DNA of 9,967 nt, taken from positions 1 to 9,967 of the forward strand of contig CAVRVO010000023.1 in NCBI GenBank assembly GCA_963724625.1, read 5' to 3'. Under the pieces are notes generated by a model that was given only the letters and a program-made list of their open reading frames with translations, was not told where the DNA came from and made no database searches. A program made the translations under genes and the position numbers. Positions within the stretch are counted from its first letter, which is position 1, and the number at the start of each line of letters is the position of its first letter. Shown here in pieces: positions 1 through 5,495 of this stretch. Source of the stretch: DATBVX01 sp963724625 (lineage in GTDB: Bacteria; Pseudomonadota; Gammaproteobacteria; Steroidobacterales; Steroidobacteraceae).

Positions 1-2
1 AG

Positions 3-89
3 CCACCTCACGCCACCGGCGTGCAACCATACTGGGCGACAACCAAGCGAAGCTTCGCGAAGATCGGCAATCACGTTTTCTATCGATGA
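3..89 (+). CDS. C-terminal end of a SleB-type cell wall hydrolase (partial, left copy)
   Basis: The frame reading into the window from the left ends at a TGA at 87-89 with the tail HATGVQPYWATTKRS followed by FAKIGNHVFYR. A YHA..V.P.WA....... IG.HIFYR ending is characteristic of the SleB/Hydrolase_2 family of peptidoglycan hydrolases, known from spore cortex-lytic enzymes and their proteobacterial relatives. Only about 28 residues are visible, so catalytic residues cannot be checked. Similarity to the right copy at 3951-4032 starts at base 8. The first two codons read Pro-Pro where the right copy has Tyr-Tyr, so this could be a short duplicated fragment rather than the end of a whole gene. 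The family call for the tail is fairly firm; whether the gene is intact is unknown. Confidence 0.5.
   Translation, partial: PPHATGVQPYWATTKRSFAKIGNHVFYR
8..89 (+). repeat. Direct repeat, left copy (hydrolase 3' end)
   Basis: These 82 bases match 3951-4032 at 74 positions by my hand alignment. The right-hand 65 bases (25-89) differ at only three positions (40, 50 and 54). Most of the mismatches further left fall at codon third positions. Identity ends abruptly at the hydrolase stop codon, beyond which the two flanks are unrelated. The copies are in the same orientation and bracket the DUF2264/membrane-protein pair, a layout seen at integration scars and at duplications. Confidence 0.85.
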
Positions 90-237
90 TATTAAGCGGG
101 TCGCGAAGGAGCTGGATCTCCTACGGACCGAGCTAGAGGCGGCCTTGGAACCGACGCAGTACATGCGCCGAGCCGGCTTCATCAACGAACCGGCTCACGT
201 GACTCGACACAGGTGCGCTCAATTTGGATTCAGGTAG
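90..237 (+). other. Open, coiled-coil-like reading frame fragment after the left repeat
   Basis: Frame 1 is open from the window edge through the repeat to a TAG at 235-237. From base 91 it reads IKRVAKELDLLRTELEAAL, a convincing amphipathic helix with leucine/valine heptad spacing, then EPTQYMRRAGFINEPAH. No plausible ATG or ribosome-binding site precedes the helical part. Its last 19 bases overlap the 3' end of the convergent DUF2264 gene. I do not recognise the family. It may be the remnant of a gene truncated where the repeat was inserted, or a chance open frame. Apart from this and a hairpin, the 90-218 gap shows nothing. Confidence 0.25.
170..196 (-). terminator. Possible hairpin terminator behind the DUF2264 gene
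   Basis: A perfect 7-bp stem (GAGCCGG at 170-176 and CCGGCTC at 190-196) with a 13-base loop begins 22 bases past the DUF2264 stop codon on the minus strand. There is no U-tract after it, so it is not a textbook intrinsic terminator. It may instead be a transcript-end stabilising hairpin, or chance. Confidence 0.3.
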
Positions 238-1745
238 GTGCCGTAAATTGGAAACGGTTTTGCAGATGAGTAGTACCTGGCCCGGTACTTCATGTCTTGA
301 TTCTCTGGTCGGTCGGGTGCGCGTTTCAGCATCTCTACGACGCGCGCCCGCCACGTATAGGGTTCAGGCGTGTAGATCACATCCTCGTTAGCCGGTATTT
401 CGATCACGATCTCTCCGGAGGCCTTGTCGCCCTTGATGTTCCATCCGAGCTTGCCGTATTTGAATTGGTAATCGCTCACTTCGATGGGCAAACGAGCCGG
501 TGGATCAGTCCAGAATGGAGCGTCAGCACGCTGCATGAACGCCAGCACCAACGAACGCAGGCCCCAGTGGCAGCTACCGGTTCCGGAATAGAGATCCAGA
601 TAGCGCATATCGGGTTCGAAATAACCCTGAGTCAGCATGCCGTCCTGGAGGCTGTTGTGCGCCACGAAGTAGCGCCAGACCGCATCGAGCGCGCGCAAGC
701 CGTGCCCGGCTCGCTCTTCACTTGGATCGAAGAAGCTCTCGGCAATCACCGGTACCGGCACTGCAGTTCGATAGCACAGACTCCTGCCCATGATCGGGAT
801 GCCGTTTGGGCTGATCAGGTGCTCGGTGAGCAGCGCGGACTCCTTGATGGCTTCTGCGATGAAGTCACTGTCAAAGGTAGGATCGATCGTGTGAATCCAG
901 AACAGCTCGTAAGTGATGCCCCAGGCGTTGTAGAAATCGACGTGCTCGTCCATGAACCAGCCTTGTTCGAGATAGAACCGCCGCCGGTACTCCGCGAACT
1001 TCCCACGAGCGGCCCTCGCCAGGGCCGCGTGGGCACCAGACTCATCCAATCTGGCCAGCGTCAGACTTACGGTAATGGGAAACAGCTTCCAGTTGTTGTC
1101 AAACGTCCTCGCGCCGGTGGCCGGCATTAACCATCGAGTAATGAGCGCTTGTTCCTCCGGGGTGAGCGAGTCCCACAATTGCGCCTTCGTCAGCCACAGT
1201 ATCCGGGCGATGTCGGCAGCCTCGACGATCCTTTGATCGAAGTCCTGAATCTCACCCCAGTATTCGGCCGATCGGGGATCGACTCCAGCCAGCAATCCCG
1301 TCTTGAGGAGCGTGACGATATCGAGACGCCGACCACTGGCAGGGTCAAGAACCGTCGACCCTCCTTGCGAATGGACGCTCGCAGCGAGCAGCGGCGCCGT
1401 ACGGGCAAAGCCCTCGAGTCCACTCAGCTTAAAACTGTTTCCACTGCCCACTCCGGGGTATTGGATGCGCGCAAATCCCGGTGCAGCGTGACGGATAAAT
1501 CCGCGAACGAAGTACTTGAGGAGCGCGTCATATCGATCATGAGCGGGCGCGTCGCTCAAGAACGCCGCTTTGACGCCTGCTTCTTCGGCTCCAGCGGCGG
1601 ATGGCCTTTGATACTGCCCCCAGCCGCTCTGTGCTTCCCGGTAAGCGGCTGCCGCCGCGATCAACACGAGTGCCGCAACAGCGCTGACAATTACTGCAGT
1701 TCGAGATCTTCGACCAAACGCCATGGTTCGTGGATAAGCAGGCAT
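219..1745 (-). CDS. DUF2264 domain-containing protein, membrane-anchored
   Basis: The 508-residue product matches the DUF2264 family (PF10022). Landmarks are YPG at residues 96-98, LEGFAR at 110-115, YWGEI..FDQRIVEAADIA at 162-180, NNWKLFPITV at 217-226 and the acidic/aromatic WFMDEHVDFYNAWG stretch from 263. This family is predicted to fold as an alpha/alpha toroid related to six-hairpin glycosidases and is often found beside carbohydrate genes; its reaction is not established as far as I know. A basic n-region and a hydrophobic segment at residues 16-35 suggest a signal anchor placing the domain in the periplasm. The start at 1745 has TAAGG just upstream, though too close to be ideal. ATG 1724 (MAFGRRSR) is the alternative. 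The open frame extends to 2000, but that extension only overlaps the upstream gene. The stop is TGA. The membrane-protein gene ends 70 bp upstream on the same strand, so an operon is likely. Confidence 0.85.
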   Translation of the reverse strand: MPAYPRTMAFGRRSRTAVIVSAVAALVLIAAAAAYREAQSGWGQYQRPSAAGAEEAGVKAAFLSDAPAHDRYDALLKYFVRGFIRHAAPGFARIQYPGVGSGNSFKLSGLEGFARTAPLLAASVHSQGGSTVLDPASGRRLDIVTLLKTGLLAGVDPRSAEYWGEIQDFDQRIVEAADIARILWLTKAQLWDSLTPEEQALITRWLMPATGARTFDNNWKLFPITVSLTLARLDESGAHAALARAARGKFAEYRRRFYLEQGWFMDEHVDFYNAWGITYELFWIHTIDPTFDSDFIAEAIKESALLTEHLISPNGIPIMGRSLCYRTAVPVPVIAESFFDPSEERAGHGLRALDAVWRYFVAHNSLQDGMLTQGYFEPDMRYLDLYSGTGSCHWGLRSLVLAFMQRADAPFWTDPPARLPIEVSDYQFKYGKLGWNIKGDKASGEIVIEIPANEDVIYTPEPYTWRARVVEMLKRAPDRPENQDMKYRARYYSSAKPFPIYGTYLNPN

Positions 1746-1815
1746 CTGCCTTAGTGCGGCAAGAAGACCCAGAAGATGCTGATCCGCGCGAGATGTAACT
1801 GAGCCGCTATGGCCG

Positions 1816-3675
1816 TCAGCCTGCTTTGTGCCGCTGCAGGTCGAGCACTTCCCAACGGCCGACCAGCCGCCGCCAGACCCGGTTGGGTGCGGAGTTCGGC
1901 GCACAGCGACGTGTGTATTCGCGCGCGTTGACCAGCAGCACCGCGTCGATGGATGGGTTCGCGAGCCAGCCTGCCAGCACGCGATCAGCCTGACAGTCAT
2001 CGTCCGCCTCGAAGAACATCAGGTCCTCGACGAGGTGCGGGCGCTCTCGCGCCTTGAGATCGGCCCAGACCGCATAGCGCAGATAGGTGACCGTCCACTT
2101 CGGTGCAGCTGCTACGACTCTCGCTCCTGCCTCTATTTCCTTCAGCGCAGCAAGCGCAAGCTTCCGGTCGTATGCGCGCTCTTCTGCGAGGAACTGCAGC
2201 GCGAGCGTCGGACGAACAATCGTGAAAGCGAACAGTGCGACACACCCCATCAGACAGGCGGTAGCGACCACCCTGGAAGATATTCCCGACAGTCTGGAAC
2301 TGAGCAGTGGAACGAAGACGGTGGACGCCACGACCAGGCCCGTTACGCAGACCGCATAGCCGACGTGGGTCGTATAGCGCGGGAACGAAGATGCCGTTGT
2401 GATCATCCAGTCTTCGAATCCGCCGCCCAGGTACGCCGCGAACAAGCTGGCGACATGAAGTGCCATTGCCACGGACACGAGTCCGGCCATCAGGCGCAGC
2501 GTCGGATTCGAAATGAGCGTTCGTCGGATCAGCGATGCAAATCCGAGTCCCATCGTTGCGAGCACGAGAGCCGAGTACAGTGTGTGCGTCTTCAGAATCT
2601 GAAGCATGGCGGTGAGCAGCTCGTCCCACAGCTCGAAACTCCACTCGGTCAGCCGCCGCACGGCAAACTGATCGGGAATCGCCAGATGCTGAACGAGGTA
2701 CAGCTTCCAGAGAATAGCGGAGAGCAGCGCCCCGCCGACGATGGCGATCGCAGGCGGCAGCCATCGCCGGACCGGAACACGGTGGACCAGGCCGACGAAT
2801 CCGACGGCGGTGCCGAGGATGGGAGCCAACAGCCAGGCGTTGGGCTTCAGTCCTGACACAAGGCAGGCCAGCGCGAACAGCAGAAACAGTGAGTGCTTTT
2901 CGCCACGGTGTGGCGACTGGCTCGCCATGTATCGGCAGCACTCGGCGATTGTCAGCAGCACTAGAACACCCAGCGCGGGATCTGCGATGACGGACCAGTA
3001 GTACCGAATCTCGATCGCAGGATTGAGCGGAATTGCGATACAGAAAGTGATTGCGGCGATTAGGCAGCGCGAGAAGGGGGTTTCCAACAGCGTGCCATCG
3101 CGTGACGGCCAGGTTTCGCGCAACAGCTGCCAGATACAGCCCATGGCCAGCAGAACCATCACTGCATTGATGACGTTACCTGCAAGCTCCGCGAATCGCC
3201 CGGTGACGACGCTCACCATGTAGATAACGAGTGGCAGCGCGGTGGGATAAGTGGGGTGCAGCGAAATGAAATTCCCGAGGGGCGTCTCCGGAAAGTGGCC
3301 GAGTTGATAGAGGTAGGATGCATTGGGCAGCCAGTGCGAATAACTGTCCGAAAAAACTGGCGGCGTGAGTACGCTCAGCGCCAGAAACGGCAATGCGGCG
3401 AGATAAGGAAACAGAGTGTGACGACTGAGCTGAGGCCGACGCCAAACCAACGAAACCACTGCAAGTACGGCTGTGGCAACCACAACGCAGTCGAGAGAGC
3501 GAACGCCGGCCAACGCGGCAATAACGCTGAGGAGATAGACGAGCGCCCAGCCGATCAGCGGACATTCCCAGAAGCGGCAACCCGGCGTGAGGCGCCCGAT
3601 GCACCAGAATGCACCGAACACAATCAAGACACCGATACAAGCGGTGGCGCCCGTCAGGACCATCTGCCCATTCAT
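1816..3675 (-). CDS. Polytopic membrane protein, GT-C glycosyltransferase-like
   Basis: The 619-residue product has about a dozen hydrophobic helices over its first 480 residues and a soluble C-terminal tail of about 130 residues. After the third or fourth helix comes a loop FSDSYSHWLPNASYL (residues 108-122) with Asp110, Tyr112, His114 and Trp115. An acidic first large loop of this kind is the hallmark of GT-C glycosyltransferases, which use polyprenyl-phosphate sugar donors on the outer face of the inner membrane. I cannot assign a named family or substrate. The frame opens at a TTG (3687). I prefer ATG 3675; ATG 3663, with AAGGA 11 bases ahead, is also possible. It heads a minus-strand pair with the DUF2264 gene, which suggests assembly or modification of a surface glycan. 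No transposase or Wzx/Wzy-type genes are nearby. A function outside glycosyl transfer, such as a plain membrane scaffold, is not excluded. Confidence 0.75.
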   Translation of the reverse strand: MNGQMVLTGATACIGVLIVFGAFWCIGRLTPGCRFWECPLIGWALVYLLSVIAALAGVRSLDCVVVATAVLAVVSLVWRRPQLSRHTLFPYLAALPFLALSVLTPPVFSDSYSHWLPNASYLYQLGHFPETPLGNFISLHPTYPTALPLVIYMVSVVTGRFAELAGNVINAVMVLLAMGCIWQLLRETWPSRDGTLLETPFSRCLIAAITFCIAIPLNPAIEIRYYWSVIADPALGVLVLLTIAECCRYMASQSPHRGEKHSLFLLFALACLVSGLKPNAWLLAPILGTAVGFVGLVHRVPVRRWLPPAIAIVGGALLSAILWKLYLVQHLAIPDQFAVRRLTEWSFELWDELLTAMLQILKTHTLYSALVLATMGLGFASLIRRTLISNPTLRLMAGLVSVAMALHVASLFAAYLGGGFEDWMITTASSFPRYTTHVGYAVCVTGLVVASTVFVPLLSSRLSGISSRVVATACLMGCVALFAFTIVRPTLALQFLAEERAYDRKLALAALKEIEAGARVVAAAPKWTVTYLRYAVWADLKARERPHLVEDLMFFEADDDCQADRVLAGWLANPSIDAVLLVNAREYTRRCAPNSAPNRVWRRLVGRWEVLDLQRHKAG

Positions 3676-3869
3676 CCTTGAATCCAAGCAAAAAACGTAC
3701 CAGCGCCGGCGGAGCTAACGGCTGAGGTGGACGGAGCCGCGCATGACCGATGCTCCTTCCTCGCACGTCGAGGATACGCCAACAGCGAGCGTGTCACCCG
3801 AAAGATCGCCGTTACAGCTCGCCTACTCCGCCACTTCACCCGAGATCATGGAGAAGGGGGCCGGGGGCC
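3676..3869. other. Spacer upstream of the membrane-protein gene
   Basis: No recognisable gene is present here. An A6 run at 3690-3695 lies just upstream of the leftward gene start and reads as a T-run in the leftward transcript, but no matching stem precedes it. The right half should have carried the body of the hydrolase gene whose tail follows, yet I find no hydrolase motifs in any forward frame. It presumably holds the leftward promoter, which I cannot place with confidence. Confidence 0.4.
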
Positions 3870-4032
3870 GGCCTGGCAACAGGCAATAGCTGTGGCTACA
3901 GCGGCGTCCAACGATGTCCACATGCCACTCGTGCCCGATGCGCTCTACTATCACGCGACGGCCGTAGAACCATACTGGGCGAGAACCAAGCGGAGCGTCG
4001 CGAAGATCGGCAATCACGTTTTCTATCGATGA
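3870..4032 (+). pseudogene. Decayed SleB-type cell wall hydrolase, C-terminal remnant (right copy)
   Basis: From about WQQAIAVATAAS through ALYYHATAVEPYWARTKRS and VAKIGNHVFYR to the TGA at 4030-4032, this frame matches the last ~50 residues of the SleB/Hydrolase_2 peptidoglycan hydrolases, including the YYHA and IGNH.FYR signatures. The frame is open from an ATG at 3727, but the first ~48 residues are arginine-rich and lack the family's upstream catalytic region, so only the tail is left. The 82 bases before the stop repeat the left window edge. I read this as a 5'-truncated gene. The alternative, a short functional gene, is unlikely because the catalytic portion is missing. Confidence 0.65.
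3951..4032 (+). repeat. Direct repeat, right copy (hydrolase 3' end)
   Basis: This is the partner of the repeat at 8-89, lying 3943 bases further on in the same orientation. The final 65 bases are nearly identical (three mismatches); the preceding 17 carry five, mainly at wobble positions. This copy retains coding sequence to its left and a stem-loop to its right, so it looks like the copy nearer the original locus. Confidence 0.85.
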
Positions 4033-4037
4033 GTCTC

Positions 4038-4065
4038 GCGCTGCAGATCGCCACGAGTGCAGCGC
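4038..4065 (+). terminator. GC-rich hairpin just after the hydrolase remnant
   Basis: A perfect 8-bp inverted repeat (GCGCTGCA at 4038-4045, TGCAGCGC at 4058-4065) with a 12-base loop starts six bases after the remnant's stop codon. The position suits a transcription stop, but no T-tract follows. The left repeat copy has no such hairpin behind it. Confidence 0.4.
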
Positions 4066-4143
4066 CTCACGCGCGATCCCGGGTCAGTGCCATCGTGCTT
4101 TCCCGTGTGATCTACTTGCGACCTTAGGCTATCGGGATTCGCA

Positions 4144-5223
4144 ATGAACTTGATCCGTATGACCGCCGTCATGCTTGCGCTAGTCGCGAGCCACTTCGTT
4201 CTCCCAATTGCACATGCGCAGGCGCCATCGCAGCCGCCGGCCGCCGCACCGCCTCAACCGATGGCCGGCACGTACGAACGCATCACCGTGCACGGCGCCT
4301 CTCTGGTGGGCAATCTTGAGGGCGATACTCCAGACCGGATGGTGTCCGTGTACCTGCCGCCGAGCTACGCAAAGCATCCGCGCGCTCGCTACCCCGTGCT
4401 TTATCTCCTGCACGGGTTCACGGATTCCGACAGTTATTGGTACGGACTGCGCGGCCCGCATTTCGTCAACGTTCAGCGCGCCGTGGATAGAGCCAATGCC
4501 GCCGGCGCGACGGAAATGATCATCGTGACGCCCGATGCCTTCACGAAATACCAGGGCAGCATGTATTCGAGCTCGGCGACCATCGGCAACTGGGAGGCGT
4601 TCATCACCGAGGACCTGGTGACCCACATCGATACGCACTACCGCACGCTCGCGCAGCGAGCGAGCCGGGGACTCGCGGGTCATTCGATGGGCGGCTACGG
4701 TACGATTCGACTCGGCATGAAGTATCCGCAGGTGTTCTCTAGCCTCTACGCGATGAGCCCCTGCTGCCTCGCAGCCAGTCTCGAGCCGAACCCGGAACTG
4801 GTAGCGCGCGCAGCCAAGGTGAGCACCGATGAGGAGATCGCCGCCGCGGACTTCTTCACCAAGGCGACGCTCGCTTTGGCCGCGGCCTGGTCACCAAACC
4901 CGCGCAATCCGCCGCACTTCTTCGATTTGCCCATCGTCGACGGCAAGCCGGTGCCCGAGACGATCGCAAAATGGGCGGCGAATGCTCCGCTGGCGATGGT
5001 GTATCAGTACATCCCGAATCTGAAGCAGTTCGATGCGATTGCGGTCGATGCCGGTGACAAGGACCAGCCGATCGCGGACACCATCCGCGCTCTCGACGGC
5101 GTCCTGAGCGACTACGGGGTCACGCACGTGGCGGAGATCTACGAGGGTGATCACATCAATCACATCGAGGAGCGTCTCGAAAAGAAAGTGCTGCCGTTCT
5201 TCAGCGGACACCTGAAGAGGTAG
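4144..5223 (+). CDS. Secreted serine esterase (putative esterase / Esterase D-like alpha/beta hydrolase)
   Basis: The 359-residue product begins with a signal peptide (hydrophobic core, likely cleavage after PIAHA near residue 25), then a Pro/Ala-rich linker. The mature part is an alpha/beta-hydrolase of the putative-esterase family (PF00756; Esterase D, feruloyl esterase, mycolyltransferase type). LYLLHGF at residues 87-92 forms the oxyanion-hole strand, and GHSMGG (179-184) holds the nucleophile Ser181. VDAGDKD (301-307) supplies the likely catalytic Asp, and GDHINH (335-340) the His, probably His337. Substrate cannot be read from the sequence; periplasmic or secreted hydrolysis of ester-linked acyl or feruloyl groups fits the family. 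The chosen ATG gives a complete signal peptide; the ribosome-binding site is weak (CGGGA about nine bases ahead). A DUF1931 remnant follows after 20 bp on the same strand. Confidence 0.9.
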   Translation: MNLIRMTAVMLALVASHFVLPIAHAQAPSQPPAAAPPQPMAGTYERITVHGASLVGNLEGDTPDRMVSVYLPPSYAKHPRARYPVLYLLHGFTDSDSYWYGLRGPHFVNVQRAVDRANAAGATEMIIVTPDAFTKYQGSMYSSSATIGNWEAFITEDLVTHIDTHYRTLAQRASRGLAGHSMGGYGTIRLGMKYPQVFSSLYAMSPCCLAASLEPNPELVARAAKVSTDEEIAAADFFTKATLALAAAWSPNPRNPPHFFDLPIVDGKPVPETIAKWAANAPLAMVYQYIPNLKQFDAIAVDAGDKDQPIADTIRALDGVLSDYGVTHVAEIYEGDHINHIEERLEKKVLPFFSGHLKR

Positions 5224-5243
5224 GGGAGACCACTACGACCGTA

Positions 5244-5495
5244 ATGAACATCGCCAGATTCGAGCGCTTCTTTCGCGTCGCCGCCGGCCTCGACATCGAC
5301 AAGGATGACTTGAGGCGCTACAGCAACTTCGTGCACAAGAAGACCCACGACCTGCTGCTGCGTGGTGAAGCCAGCGCAAAAAGCGAAGGCGCGCGACGTG
5401 ATCGAGCCGTTCGATCTGCCGATTACGGCGAGGAGACCGAGGCGAGACTGCCTGAAATCGTGGGCGGACTCAGCTACGCGCTCGCGCGCAGCTTC
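5244..5495 (+). pseudogene. DUF1931 (histone-fold) protein, broken
   Basis: The start reads MNIARFERFFRVAAGLDIDK then DDLRRYSNFVHKKTHDLLL, a clear match to the DUF1931 family (PF09123). Its Aquifex member Aq_328 was solved, from memory, as a histone-fold pseudodimer of about 170 residues. At an A5 run (5378-5382) the family sequence moves to the next frame, where AKARDVIEPFDLPIT continues to 5427. At 5430 it returns to the first frame with EETEARLPEIVGGLSYALAR. The roughly 35 residues normally between DLPIT and EETEARLP are gone, and so is everything after GGLSYALARSFT, where KIIDP..KNP is expected. The open frame runs on to 5738 but is then only antisense to the flavoprotein gene. The lesions are a one-base insertion, an internal deletion and a 3' truncation, so I call it a pseudogene. 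Confidence 0.85.

Noticed and set aside
297..1130. 277-codon plus-strand open frame
   Set aside because: It lies wholly antisense to the DUF2264 gene, whose family motifs are clear; composition is typical of a mirror frame in GC-rich DNA and no family is recognisable.
1746..2000. N-terminal extension of the DUF2264 gene to an ATG at 2000
   Set aside because: The added residues overlap the end of the upstream gene, are low-complexity and would bury the signal-anchor helix; starts at 1745 or 1724 place the helix at the N-terminus.
1828..2856. 342-codon plus-strand open frame and a 314-codon minus frame at 1997-2941
   Set aside because: Both overlap the polytopic membrane-protein gene in other frames; they are rich in Arg, Gln and His, lack domains and have no credible start signals.
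3690..3695. T6 run (minus strand) as an intrinsic terminator
   Set aside because: No stable GC stem directly precedes it in the leftward direction, and it lies just upstream of a gene start rather than after a gene.
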